From: Nonomuraea lactucae
Lineage (GTDB): Bacteria; Actinomycetota; Actinomycetes; Streptosporangiales; Streptosporangiaceae
DNA length: 64,000 nt
Direction: 5' to 3'
Assembly (NCBI RefSeq): GCF_003313395.1
Contig: NZ_QNFZ01000257.1
Coordinates: forward strand, 1 to 64,000
Shown: piece after piece, positions 44,208 through 53,014 of the stretch
Layout: every line of letters begins with the position of its first letter
Numbering within the stretch: the stretch's first letter is position 1
Notes under the pieces: model-generated
Databases searched by the model: none
What the model saw: the letters and a program-made list of their open reading frames with translations, nothing else
What the model was told of the DNA's origin: nothing
Program-made: the position numbers and the translations under genes

Positions 44208-45037
44208 GCGCGCCGATCCTGGTCACCGGCGCGACCGGCACCACTGGTTCACGTGTCGTCGCCCGGCTCCGGCGGCAGGGCCGCGACGTGCGTGCCGTGA
44301 GTCGCGGCACGCCGGGCGCCGGACACTTCGAATGGGCCGACCCGAAAGGTTGGCCGGCGCTCCTCGAAGGGGTCGAGGCGGTGTATCTGGTCGCGCCCAC
44401 GGACGGGTCGGACCCGGTGCCGCCGTTCGCCGAATTCCTGGCGGTCGCACGCGAGTCCGGCGTCCGCCGCGGGGTGCTGCTCAGCTCCTCTGCGCTGCCG
44501 GAGGTGGGCGCGGGGCCGGGCGCGCTGCCTAGGCTGGTGCGTGACCACCTGGAGGAGTATGCGATCCTGCGGCCGTCATGGTTCATGACGAACGTCCTCG
44601 GCGCTACGCCGCTGGCGGCCGGCCTGCGGTCCGGCGAGGTCGTCACAGCCACTGGTGACGGCCGCGTGGCGTTCGTCGACCCCGACGACATCGCGGCGGT
44701 CGCGGTGGTGTGCCTGCTCGCCGATCAGACGCCCGGCACCGACCTCGTCCTCACCGGACCGGAGGCCCTGGGCTATGCCGAGGTGTGCGCCATGGTCTCC
44801 GCTCTCCTGCGTCGCCCGATCGTCCACCGCAGCGTGGACGTCGGCACCTACAGCCGGTTCCTCGTCGAGCACGGGATCCCGGCGTCGTACGCCCCGCTGC
44901 TCGCGGCCCTCGATGAACCGATCAGCCGCGGGAGCGAGGATCGCGTGACCGACGGCGTGCAGCGGATCACAGGACGACCACCCAGGTCGTTCCGGGCCTT
45001 CCTGCAGGACCACGCCGCCGAACTCGCCGCCGGCTGA
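44204..45037 (+). CDS. NmrA-like NAD(P)-binding protein
   Basis: 277 aa from ATG at 44204 (ATGA overlap). PILVTGATGTTGSRVVARLRRQGRDVRAVSR gives the glycine-rich NAD(P) site; RRGVLLSSSALPE and LRPSWFMTNVLG follow the atypical SDR (NmrA) layout with no Tyr-x-x-x-Lys. Could be a reductase or a redox sensor. Last gene of the TetR-controlled operon; a hairpin covers its stop. Confidence 0.88.
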   Translation: MSAPILVTGATGTTGSRVVARLRRQGRDVRAVSRGTPGAGHFEWADPKGWPALLEGVEAVYLVAPTDGSDPVPPFAEFLAVARESGVRRGVLLSSSALPEVGAGPGALPRLVRDHLEEYAILRPSWFMTNVLGATPLAAGLRSGEVVTATGDGRVAFVDPDDIAAVAVVCLLADQTPGTDLVLTGPEALGYAEVCAMVSALLRRPIVHRSVDVGTYSRFLVEHGIPASYAPLLAALDEPISRGSEDRVTDGVQRITGRPPRSFRAFLQDHAAELAAG

Positions 45038-45052
45038 AATTCCCCGGCGGCG
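45025..45052 (+). terminator. GC-rich hairpin at operon end
   Basis: GCCGCCGG / CCGGCGGC with a G-C extension and a 10-base loop spans the stop codon of the NmrA-like gene. Terminator of the operon, no U-run as usual in GC-rich actinomycetes. Confidence 0.5.
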
Positions 45053-45123
45053 GCCGCCTTCTCGCCTACTGGTTCAACGACCGAGTCGTAGTCGCGGGTC
45101 GCGGCGGTGGGGACGCCACCTTC

Positions 45124-45579
45124 TCAGGTGCGCGCCTGGGCGGCGGCTTCGGCCTCGGAGTCCTGGATGCCTAGGTTTGCGTAGGCCACCGGGTTGGCGT
45201 ACTCCCACACCTTGACGATCTTCCCACCCTCGACGTCGATTTTGAAGATGTACACGTTGCGGTAGACGAGCTTCTCGGCCGTGGACAGGATGTCGCCGTT
45301 GGCCTGCAGGAAGACCGAGCGGGCGTCCTGGCTGACGGTGTAGACCTTGTCCAGGAAGGCGACCCGGTCGAACCCCGCCGCAACCGACCGGATGTAGCCC
45401 ATCACGTGCTCCTTGCCGTCGAAGACGTACCAGGGCTCGGGCGTGCCCTCGATCGACAGCGGGATGGTGATGTTGGCCTCCGGCGCGAGCAGGGCCGCCA
45501 CACCCTCGGGGTCACGGCCCTCGAAGGCGGCGAAGAAGGCCTGGGCGAGGGACAGGGCGTCCTGATGAGCGTCGCTCAT
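45124..45579 (-). CDS. SnoaL-like (NTF2-fold) protein
   Basis: 151 aa from ATG at 45579. ALSLAQAFFAAFEGRDPEGVAALLAPEANITIPL is the SnoaL_2 pattern, followed by FLQANGDILSTAEKLVYRNVYIFKIDVEGGKIVKVWEYANPVAY. Alone on the minus strand, convergent with the TetR-controlled operon. It is not closely similar to the SnoaL-like proteins at 21110 or 43758. Function unknown. Confidence 0.85.
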   Translation of the reverse strand: MSDAHQDALSLAQAFFAAFEGRDPEGVAALLAPEANITIPLSIEGTPEPWYVFDGKEHVMGYIRSVAAGFDRVAFLDKVYTVSQDARSVFLQANGDILSTAEKLVYRNVYIFKIDVEGGKIVKVWEYANPVAYANLGIQDSEAEAAAQART

Positions 45580-45883
45580 GGTGAATTCCTTTCGTTGCGA
45601 CAGAACCGGCCGGGGCGAAGCGGGCCATCCGCCTCACCGTGGCCCAGCGGCGAATCTGACGTCGGGCACGGCGCGCGGGAACTCCCTCGCCTCGGCGTTA
45701 CCGGGACTGCCGGCACCATGCTCACAGTACGTCAATGCCGCAGATTGGACGGCGTGACCTCGCATGACAACGAGTCCGTCCGCGTTGCTCCCGCACGTCT
45801 GGCGCGACCGCGCAGACAACCCCTCGCCGTATGTCGTGGCGGCGCTCGGGCGCGCTGCTGTCGCGCCGACGGGCTCCACCGCG
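45580..45883. other. Stretch without a recognisable gene
   Basis: Contains the promoter of the SnoaL-like gene on the left and the end of the P450 gene on the right. Nothing recognised between. Confidence 0.5.
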
Positions 45884-47095
45884 CTAGGCGGCGGTGAACC
45901 GGACGGGCAGCGCGACAGGGCCACGGCTGATGCCCGCGGGCAGCCAGCGCCGCTCGGCCGACGGGTCGGCCCAGGACAGGTCCGGCAGCCGGTCAAGCAG
46001 CACGCGCAGCGCGATGGCGCCTTCGAAGCGGGCCAGCGGGGCGCCCAGGCAGTAGTGGATGCCGTGCCCGAAGGCCAGATGCCGTGGCTCTGAGCGAGTC
46101 ACGTCGAGCCCGTCGGCGGGGTCGGCCGCGCGGCCGGCGGAGGTGAGGGCGACCGTGACCGTCTCGCCGCGCCTGATGAGCTGGCCGGCGAGCGCGAGAT
46201 CCTCGGTGGCGAAGCGGGCCGGTGTGATCTCCACGGGAGGGTCGAAGCGCAGGAACTCCTCCACGGCGTTGGGGATGCGTTCGGGATGGGCCCTCAGGTA
46301 CGCGGCCTGGTCCGGGTGGTCCAGGAGGGCGGTGACGGCGTTGCCGAGAAGGTTCACCGTGGTCTCGTGGCCGGCGGCGACCAGGATGACGGCGGTGCCG
46401 AGCAGTTCGGCCTCCGACAGGCGGTCCTGGTCGTCGTCGTGTACCCGGATCAGCTCGGAGAGCAGGTCGTCGGCCGGCACGCGGCGCTTCATCGCCAGCA
46501 GCCGCTGCAGGTAGGAGTTGAGCGCCAGCAGGGCGTTACGCTGCCCGGCCGAGGGGTTGCCCATGCCCTGCCGCGTCCAGCGCTGCAGATCGTCGCGGTG
46601 CTGCTCGGGCACGCCGAGCAGCTCGCAGATGACCGCCATGGGCAGCGGGCCGGTGAAGGAGACGACCAGGTCGGCCGCGCCCGCGGACGCGAAAGCGTCG
46701 ATCAGCTCGTGTGCCAGCCGTTCGATGCGCGGGGCGAGCCGCTCGACGGCACCGGCGGTGAAGGCCCTGGATACCAAGCGGCGCAGCCGGGTGTGCTCGG
46801 GCGGGTCGGCCATCAGCATGTTGCCGCCGAAACCCGACCCGGCCAGCAGGATGTGCCGTCCGGAGGCGCGCAACCCCTTGGCGAACGGCTCCGGGTTCTT
46901 GCTCAGCTTCGGGTGGGCGAGCGCCTGGCGGCCCAGCTCGTAGTCGACGACCAGCCAGGTGGTCGATCCGTCGGCGGAGCGCACCCGGTGGAGGGGACCC
47001 TGCCTGCGCAGCTCGGCGTAGCGGGCGTGCGCGTCGGCTTTGAATTCCGGGGTTCCGACCAGGATGGTGCCATCTCGGGTGGTCATGACCGGCAT
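45884..47095 (-). CDS. Cytochrome P450
   Basis: 403 aa from ATG at 47095 (another ATG three codons in). I-helix AGHETTVN, K-helix EEFLRFDPPVE (ExxR), and heme loop FGHGIHYCLGAPLARFEGAI with the axial Cys. Length and layout are those of soluble actinobacterial P450s (CYP107-like); it needs separate ferredoxin and reductase, none seen here. Lies 45 bases after a large STAND ATPase gene and probably shares its transcript. Confidence 0.95.
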   Translation of the reverse strand: MPVMTTRDGTILVGTPEFKADAHARYAELRRQGPLHRVRSADGSTTWLVVDYELGRQALAHPKLSKNPEPFAKGLRASGRHILLAGSGFGGNMLMADPPEHTRLRRLVSRAFTAGAVERLAPRIERLAHELIDAFASAGAADLVVSFTGPLPMAVICELLGVPEQHRDDLQRWTRQGMGNPSAGQRNALLALNSYLQRLLAMKRRVPADDLLSELIRVHDDDQDRLSEAELLGTAVILVAAGHETTVNLLGNAVTALLDHPDQAAYLRAHPERIPNAVEEFLRFDPPVEITPARFATEDLALAGQLIRRGETVTVALTSAGRAADPADGLDVTRSEPRHLAFGHGIHYCLGAPLARFEGAIALRVLLDRLPDLSWADPSAERRWLPAGISRGPVALPVRFTAA

Positions 47096-47140
47096 GCTCG
47101 GCCGCGCAGCACGTCAGCGGCCAGAGCAGAAGCACGTCAA

Positions 47141-49186
47141 TCACCCGTCATTTCCGCGCAGCTCGCGTTCCCACAACTGGTTGATGATCAGGCGGGTGCC
47201 GCGCTCCAGGTGGCGGCGGTAGGTGCTCAGGGACACGGCCAGGCGCTCGGCTCCCGCCTGCTGGCTCGGGGCGCCACGCAAGTGGGCGGTGGCCAGGGCC
47301 CGGTGGAGCTTGGCCGTGCGGGGGTCGCCGGCCAGGGCGTCGATCGCGCCGGTCAGCAGGTTTCGCAGGGTCTCGGCCCGCTGGTCTCCTCCCGTGTCTT
47401 TCCCGGCGTCGGCCACGACCCTGGAACGGGTCAGCGGGTTGGCGGTCAGCCGGTCGGGGCGGCGCAGGCAGTGCAGCGCCTCGACCACGGCCGCCTCGAA
47501 CTGCTCACGGGTCAGGACGGTGAACGGCTCGCTGTCGCCGCGGCGTGGCCCGGTGAGCGGCCGGGCGCGCGGGCCGGTCAGCTCCACCGCGCCACTGACC
47601 TCGAGCCACCTGTCGACCGGCACCGTGCGCCAGTCATGCGCGTACAGGCTGATGGGCCTCTCACCGGCGAGGACGGCCCGCGGCAGGACGAGCTGGTCGA
47701 TGTAGGCCATCAGCGGCTCCCAGAACCGGTCCTCGCCCAGAGCGACGAAGGACCAGGCGAGGCGGCGGGCGTGGATGAACTCCGCCAACACCCGGTGGAT
47801 CATAAGGTCCATCACGGGAGAGGGCCGCTGGTAGGCCGCCGGGTGCACCAGGAACCGGGCGACGCCGATCTCCTCGCCCCGGCGCAGCGGACGGTGAGCG
47901 CGGGCGTGCTCCCAGGCGGCGGCCACGACCGGGTCGCGCTCCACCTCGTCCAGACTCTCGGCGTCCAGGCGCAGCCATGCCAGCACGGCGACCGGCCCGC
48001 CATGATCGGAGCGCCGATACACGCGGAAGGCGGACGGCTGCCGCTCCAGCCAGAAGCCGGCGATCGCGGCTGAGCGCGTCCCCTCGGCCTGCTCGATGAG
48101 GCCCAGCGTCGCAGTGCGGTCGGCGGGCCGATAGCCGTCCTCGTACAGGCCGTCCGCCTCGCGCCAGGTGATGAAGCGGGAGACGAAGCCGTTGTGCCGG
48201 TGCAGAAAGGACAGCGCCAGCGTGGCGGGCAGGACGTCGGACCCCGACGCGGCCCTGGCGCGTCCGACCAGATGGGTGCGGATGCGCTCGTGCATGTCCT
48301 GGTAGCCGTCGGGGTCGCGCCAGCGAAGGTCCGCATCGAGGAGCTCCCGTACGAGGTCGTGCGGGTGGAGGCCGTGGCGGCCGGCCACGATGTACGGCTG
48401 GCGGCGCAGCCATCCGAACAGCTCATCGGCCCGGCCCGGGACGGCGGCGCCCAGCAGCGCCTGGGTGGTGTCGAGCACGTGGGCGCACACCTCCAGCGCC
48501 CGGCGATGCGCGGCGCTGGGGACCTCGCCGACGAGCCGGTCCAGTAGGCGGCGCAGGACGTCGCCCCCCGGTCGCCATCGGCCCGGCTCGTCGCCGCGCC
48601 CGGCCGCGAGCTGGACCGCCATGCTCAGGGCCAGAGGGTGGCCACCGGTGAAGCGGATCAGCGCATCGTGCAACGCGATGGCCACCCCCGAGGCGTGCAG
48701 CAGCCTCCTGGCCTCCTCATCGCGCAGGTTGCCCAGCGGCAGCACCCGCATCGCCTCCACCCAGCCGGCGTCGTCGCTCCAGCGGCTGCCGGGCGGCTGC
48801 CGACCGGCGATGACCGTGCGCGCCGTGGCGGGCAGCCTTGGCAAGAACGTACCGCTCAGCCACCCTTCGAGCCCCTGGCAGCGTTCGAAGTCGTCCACCA
48901 GCAGGACCGCGGACGGGTCGTCGAGGACGGCGCCCGCCTCGGCCTCGAAGGCCGCGGGAGAAGGGGTGATGTCCCGGCCGTTGACCAGCGTGACGCGGCG
49001 GCCAGCGCGGCGGGCCTCTTCGGCATAGCTCCGGAGCAGGGTGGTCTTGCCGACCCCGCCGGCGCCGTGCACGTACAGCACCGCGATCGTGTCCCCGGCG
49101 AGGGCGTCACGGAACGCCGCCAGGTGCTCGGCACGGCCGGTGAAGGCCCGTCCTCGTGCGGCGTCCAGGCGGTCGGCGAGTCGCAT
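47141..49186 (-). CDS. STAND-type P-loop ATPase with C-terminal helical domain
   Basis: 681 aa. Walker A HGAGGVGKTTLL at about 40-51, Walker B VLLVDDFERC, sensor-like RTVIAGRQPPG, and TGGHPLALSMAV in the winged-helix part. The C-terminal end (AERLAVSLSTYRRHLERGTR, LIINQLWERE) resembles an HTH-like C-terminal module of actinobacterial ATP-dependent regulators. Possibly a regulator of the following P450 gene, but no DNA-binding proof. No operon upstream; starts 246 bases before the TetR gene, divergently. Confidence 0.85.
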   Translation of the reverse strand: MRLADRLDAARGRAFTGRAEHLAAFRDALAGDTIAVLYVHGAGGVGKTTLLRSYAEEARRAGRRVTLVNGRDITPSPAAFEAEAGAVLDDPSAVLLVDDFERCQGLEGWLSGTFLPRLPATARTVIAGRQPPGSRWSDDAGWVEAMRVLPLGNLRDEEARRLLHASGVAIALHDALIRFTGGHPLALSMAVQLAAGRGDEPGRWRPGGDVLRRLLDRLVGEVPSAAHRRALEVCAHVLDTTQALLGAAVPGRADELFGWLRRQPYIVAGRHGLHPHDLVRELLDADLRWRDPDGYQDMHERIRTHLVGRARAASGSDVLPATLALSFLHRHNGFVSRFITWREADGLYEDGYRPADRTATLGLIEQAEGTRSAAIAGFWLERQPSAFRVYRRSDHGGPVAVLAWLRLDAESLDEVERDPVVAAAWEHARAHRPLRRGEEIGVARFLVHPAAYQRPSPVMDLMIHRVLAEFIHARRLAWSFVALGEDRFWEPLMAYIDQLVLPRAVLAGERPISLYAHDWRTVPVDRWLEVSGAVELTGPRARPLTGPRRGDSEPFTVLTREQFEAAVVEALHCLRRPDRLTANPLTRSRVVADAGKDTGGDQRAETLRNLLTGAIDALAGDPRTAKLHRALATAHLRGAPSQQAGAERLAVSLSTYRRHLERGTRLIINQLWERELRGNDG

Positions 49187-49397
49187 GATGGCGCATCCTC
49201 GTGGTCAGGAGGTCAGGGTGCTCAGCAGGATCAGGCCTTCGGCGGAGCGGGATCCGATTCTCGGCATGTGCCGATTGTGGCGGATACCGACATGCACAGT
49301 CGCTCCATTGTCGTCTTTCCGATCATGGCCCCGCACCGACCCTAGATGGGCGACTGGCAACGACGGTGCGTGCCTAGCGGCGATAACGGATTCCTGT

Positions 49398-49433
49398 TGT
49401 CATTGACATCGCTTGGTGTTATCGTCGATGACA
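49398..49433. promoter_or_regulatory. Two overlapping inverted repeats over the TetR start
   Basis: TGTCATTGACA (49398-49408, perfect around one base) and TGTTATCG-T-CGATGACA (49417-49433, seven of eight pairs) lie in the promoter; the second reaches the start codon. TGTNATCG half-sites fit autoregulation by the TetR protein at 49433. Confidence 0.5.
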
Positions 49434-50149
49434 TGGATACGAGATCATCGATAATCGAGGCCACCGCGGAGCTGCTCGCGCGCTCCCCCAGTGGCGATGT
49501 ATCCACTCGAGCGGTCAGTGAGGCCGCCGGTGTACAGCAGCCTGTCTTGTACCGACTGTTCGGCGACAAGAGTGGGCTGCTCAGAGCCACGGTCGACTAC
49601 GTCTGGGATCAGTACCTGGGCAGCAAAAGGGCCGCCGAGAAATCCGACGACCCGTTGGAGGACCTGCGGGCGGGATGGGACAGTCATACCGCGTTCGCGC
49701 TGGCACACCCCAACGCCTACAAGCTGATGTTCTCCTCGGCGCTGGACTCGGAGCCCGAGGCCGCGGAGGAGGCCATGCGCATCCTGCGCGAAGTCCTTGA
49801 GCGGCTCGCCAAGCAGGGGCGCCTGCGAGTCACACCGGACATGGCCGCACGCATGGTCATGACCGCGAACACCGGAGTCGCACTCGCCCTGATCACCCGC
49901 CCCAGACTGTATCCAGACCAGAACCTGTCCGTCATGGTCCGCGATGCGATCCACCGGGCCATCCTCCTCGCCCCGGAGGGCACCGCAGCCCATGCGGCAG
50001 ACGCCGCAGCGCACGACGCACGGCGGGCAGCAGCCACCACGCTGCTGTCGTCCGTGGACGAGTTCACGCCGCAGCCCTTCACACCCGCCGAGTCCGCACT
50101 GCTCAAGCAATGGCTGGCCCAAATCGCAGGCTCCGGCCAGCCGAGCTGA
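49433..50149 (+). CDS. TetR-family transcriptional regulator
   Basis: 238 aa; ATG at 49433. HTH: SIIEATAELLARSPSGDVST, VSEAAGVQQPVLYRLFGDKS; C-terminal ligand part with TAFALAHPNAYKLMFSSALD and a final AESALLKQWLAQIAGS. The frame extends to 49346 without homology. Leads two SDR genes on the same strand (107 and 80 bases apart), its probable targets. Confidence 0.92.
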   Translation: MDTRSSIIEATAELLARSPSGDVSTRAVSEAAGVQQPVLYRLFGDKSGLLRATVDYVWDQYLGSKRAAEKSDDPLEDLRAGWDSHTAFALAHPNAYKLMFSSALDSEPEAAEEAMRILREVLERLAKQGRLRVTPDMAARMVMTANTGVALALITRPRLYPDQNLSVMVRDAIHRAILLAPEGTAAHAADAAAHDARRAAATTLLSSVDEFTPQPFTPAESALLKQWLAQIAGSGQPS

Positions 50150-50256
50150 CTTTCCCGTCCGCGCCGCCCGAGTGCAGCTCGCGGCGCTGGTCAAGCACGC
50201 CCGAAATCAGGACACGCCCTCACACTCCGCTGCCTGCATTCACCAAAGGACGAATC

Positions 50257-50994
50257 ATGAACAACAACGTGACCCGCGTCGCCCTCGTCACCGGCGGCTC
50301 CGGCGGCATCGGCCGGGCTGTCGCGGAACGCCTGGCGTCGGACGGCCTAGCCGTCGGCGTGCACTACGCAGGCAACAAGGCCAGGGCCGACGAGACGGTC
50401 GCCGCCATCACCGCGTCCGGTGGCAGGGCCGTGGCGGTGGGGGGTGACGTGGCTGACGAGCACGCGATGTCCGCCGCCTTCGACGCTGTGGAGCGGGAGT
50501 TCGGCGGCATCGACGTCGTGGTCAACACCGCCGGGATCATGATCCTGTCGCCCATCGCGACGCTGGACCTCGACGACCTTGACCGCATGCACCGCACCAA
50601 CATCCGCGGCACCTTCGTCGTCTCCCAGCAGGCGGCCCGGCGCGTGCGCGGCGGCGGCGCGATCATCAACTTCTCCACGTCCGTCACCCGCCTGCAGTTC
50701 CCGACCTACGGCGCCTACGTGGCGAGCAAGGGCGCGGTCGAGGCCATGACGCTCGTGCTGGCCCGCGAACTGCGCGGCAAGGACATCACCGTCAACGCCG
50801 TGGCACCCGGCCCCACCGCCACTCCGCTCTTCCTCGAGGGCAAGGACGAGACCACGATCGAAAACCTGTCCAAGGCGGCACCGCTCGAACGCCTGGGCAC
50901 CCCGCGGGACATCGCCGAAGCGGTGGCCTTCCTCGCTGGGCCGGCCCGGTGGATCAACGGTCAGGTCCTCTACGCCAACGGCGGCATCGCATGA
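50257..50994 (+). CDS. Short-chain dehydrogenase/reductase (SDR)
   Basis: 245 aa from ATG at 50257, AAAGGACGAATC upstream. GGSGGIG cofactor loop, VVNTAGIM, STSVTRLQFPTYGAYVASK with Tyr-x-x-x-Lys, and APGPTATPLFLEGKDE as FabG-like proteins. NADP(H) is suggested by the HYAGNKARAD segment after the second strand. A probable oxidoreductase of unknown substrate in the TetR operon. Confidence 0.9.
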   Translation: MNNNVTRVALVTGGSGGIGRAVAERLASDGLAVGVHYAGNKARADETVAAITASGGRAVAVGGDVADEHAMSAAFDAVEREFGGIDVVVNTAGIMILSPIATLDLDDLDRMHRTNIRGTFVVSQQAARRVRGGGAIINFSTSVTRLQFPTYGAYVASKGAVEAMTLVLARELRGKDITVNAVAPGPTATPLFLEGKDETTIENLSKAAPLERLGTPRDIAEAVAFLAGPARWINGQVLYANGGIA

Positions 50995-51074
50995 TCCCAA
51001 CGCCGCAACCGGCCGCAGCCATTCAACGGCGGCGGCCGGCCCCGGTCGTCCAGACACCCCAGGAGATACCTCTC

Positions 51075-51974
51075 ATGAGCAACATCGTCGTCATCACCGG
51101 TGCCTCCAGCGGATTCGGCGCCCTCACCGCCCGGGCCCTCGCGGACGCCGGGCACACCGTGTACGCCGGAATGCGCCAGACCACCACCCGCAACGCCCCA
51201 CAGGTCGAAGCCGCTAGCGTCTACAGCAAGGAACACAACGTCGACCTGCGTTCCATCGAAATGGACGTCACCTCGCAGGAGTCCGTCGACGCCGCGATCA
51301 GCCGGATCCTCGACGAGCACGGCCGTATCGACGTCCTGATCCACAACGCCGGCCACATGGTCACCGGCCCCACCGAGGCCTTCACCCCCGAGCAACTCGC
51401 CGACCTGTACGACGTCAACGTGTTGTCGACGCAGCGCGTCAACCGCGCCGCCCTGCCCAGCATGCGTCACGCGAGCCGAGGCCTGGTGATCTGGGTGTCC
51501 AGCACCAGCGTCAAGGGAGGCACCCCGCCCTACCTGGCACCATACTTCGCCGCCAAGGCCGCGATGGACTCCCTCGCCGTCAGCTACGCGGCCGAACTTG
51601 CCCGCTGGGGAGTCGAGACATCCATCGTGGTCCCCGGCGCGTTCACGAGCGGCACCAACCACTTCACCCACTCCGGTCGTCCGTCCGACCGCGATGTCGA
51701 AGCGGAGTACGAGACCAAGTACGCCGGCCTGGTCGGTCAGGTGGGCGAGAAGCTCGCCGCGCTGACCCCTGAAGATGCGGAGGCGTCCCTCGTCTCCGCC
51801 GAGATCGCCCGCATCATCGCACTTCCCGCCGGGCAGCGCCCCCACCGAGTCACCATAGACCCGATCGACGACGGTTCCGAAGAAGTCTCGGACGCCGCCG
51901 ACCGGATCCGACGCGAGTTCCTCACCCGCGTGGGCCTCGCCGACCTGCTCACGGTGCACCAGGCGAACAGCTGA
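51075..51974 (+). CDS. Short-chain dehydrogenase/reductase (SDR)
   Basis: 299 aa from ATG at 51075 with AGGAGATACC upstream. GASSGFGALTARALADAG, HNAGHMVTGPTEAFTPEQLA and PYLAPYFAAKAAMDSLAVSY (Tyr/Lys pair), then an extended C-terminal part ending RIRREFLTRVGLADLL, longer than FabG-type enzymes. Shares the SDR fold but not close sequence with the neighbour at 50257. Closed by the strong hairpin at 52005-52044. Confidence 0.9.
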   Translation: MSNIVVITGASSGFGALTARALADAGHTVYAGMRQTTTRNAPQVEAASVYSKEHNVDLRSIEMDVTSQESVDAAISRILDEHGRIDVLIHNAGHMVTGPTEAFTPEQLADLYDVNVLSTQRVNRAALPSMRHASRGLVIWVSSTSVKGGTPPYLAPYFAAKAAMDSLAVSYAAELARWGVETSIVVPGAFTSGTNHFTHSGRPSDRDVEAEYETKYAGLVGQVGEKLAALTPEDAEASLVSAEIARIIALPAGQRPHRVTIDPIDDGSEEVSDAADRIRREFLTRVGLADLLTVHQANS

Positions 51975-52004
51975 CGCCGCGGCGCCGCGGGGCACCAGGT
52001 TTGT

Positions 52005-52044
52005 TCGCGGGCGCCGTCGGGTCACTGTTCGACGGCGCCCGCGA
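52005..52044. terminator. Perfect 15-bp GC hairpin between convergent genes
   Basis: TCGCGGGCGCCGTCG / CGACGGCGCCCGCGA with a 10-base loop. Lies between the SDR gene (+) and the extradiol dioxygenase gene (-); it can end both transcripts. Confidence 0.85.
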
Positions 52045-52048
52045 GGTC

Positions 52049-53011
52049 TCACGGGTGGCTGGAGATCATCAGGTCCGCCAGGTCTTCGGGCTTGATGAAG
52101 GAGGGCGGGGGCGGAGGACCCCACTGAAAGAGCCCGCGTGCTCCTTCGAGCTCCTCCGGGGTCCACAGGGCGTCTTCAGGGATGCAGTCCATGTCGCTGT
52201 GGTACTCGGCGAAGTTGCCGGCCGGGTCCTTCAGGTACCAGAAGAAGTTGCTTCCGGCGTAGTGGCGGCCCAGTCCCCACACATGACGGCCAGGGTCCCT
52301 CTCCAGCATGCTCATCGCGCCGCGGCCGATCTCGTCGACGTCGTCGACCTGCCAGCTGGTGTGGTGCAGGAAGGGCACCGGGGCACGCTGGACCAGCAGA
52401 TTGTGGTGGTCGGTGGAGCACCGCAGGAACACTCCGACGTCCTTGACGATGTCGCTGACCTTGAACTCCAGTCCGTCGGTGAAGAACTTGCGCGTGGTGG
52501 CGAAGTCCGTCGTGCCCAGGACGAAGTGGCCCAGTCGACGCGGCCGGACCGGATCGGGGCGCAGCAGGCCCGGGGCGCGCTGTGCGATGCGGGGCGTGCG
52601 ACCGGGGCCGTTGTACACCGGGGCAGGTGCGGGCGGTTGCACCAGGCGTGAGCGGACGACGATACGGACGCTGACGCCGGTGGCCGGCTCGACTGTCACG
52701 CACTGGGTCTCCTTGCCGGTGCCGGTCGTGGTGACCGGCACCGGGAAGTCCAGGTGCCGCAGTCGGCGCGTGATGCGTGCCAGGTCGTCGGGGTCGTCGG
52801 CGGCGAACGTGGCCTCGAGCAGCCGGCGCCGGGCGCTGTGCACGAGGCGGAGCTGGTCGCCACCGTCTGTGGTGCCGAAGACGGGGCCGGGTTCGGCGCT
52901 TCCGCTGGGCGTGGTGTGGCTTCGGACGAGGCCGAAGTCCTCGTAGAAGACGGCGGCAGCGGCGACGTCGGGCACTCCGAGAGTCAGCTGTTCGATCCTG
53001 TGGAGTGGCAC
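52049..53011 (-). CDS. Extradiol ring-cleavage dioxygenase (VOC type I)
   Basis: 320 aa from GTG at 53011, GGGGAG upstream, four bases after the hydroxylase stop. Two VOC modules; the catalytic C-terminal half has LGHFVLGTTDF (metal His), HHTSWQVDDVDEIGRGAMSM (second His) and FWYLKDPAGNFAEYHSDMD with the Glu. These match catechol 2,3-dioxygenase-like enzymes that open a ring next to vicinal OH groups using Fe(II) or Mn(II). It is the final gene of the FAH/hydroxylase/dioxygenase operon. Confidence 0.9.
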   Translation of the reverse strand: MPLHRIEQLTLGVPDVAAAAVFYEDFGLVRSHTTPSGSAEPGPVFGTTDGGDQLRLVHSARRRLLEATFAADDPDDLARITRRLRHLDFPVPVTTTGTGKETQCVTVEPATGVSVRIVVRSRLVQPPAPAPVYNGPGRTPRIAQRAPGLLRPDPVRPRRLGHFVLGTTDFATTRKFFTDGLEFKVSDIVKDVGVFLRCSTDHHNLLVQRAPVPFLHHTSWQVDDVDEIGRGAMSMLERDPGRHVWGLGRHYAGSNFFWYLKDPAGNFAEYHSDMDCIPEDALWTPEELEGARGLFQWGPPPPPSFIKPEDLADLMISSHP

Positions 53012-53014
53012 GGG

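Noticed and set aside
46286..48073. 595-codon plus-strand open frame over P450 and STAND ATPase
   Set aside because: Antisense shadow; Gly/Gln/Val-rich with no family sequence, while the other strand has heme and Walker motifs.
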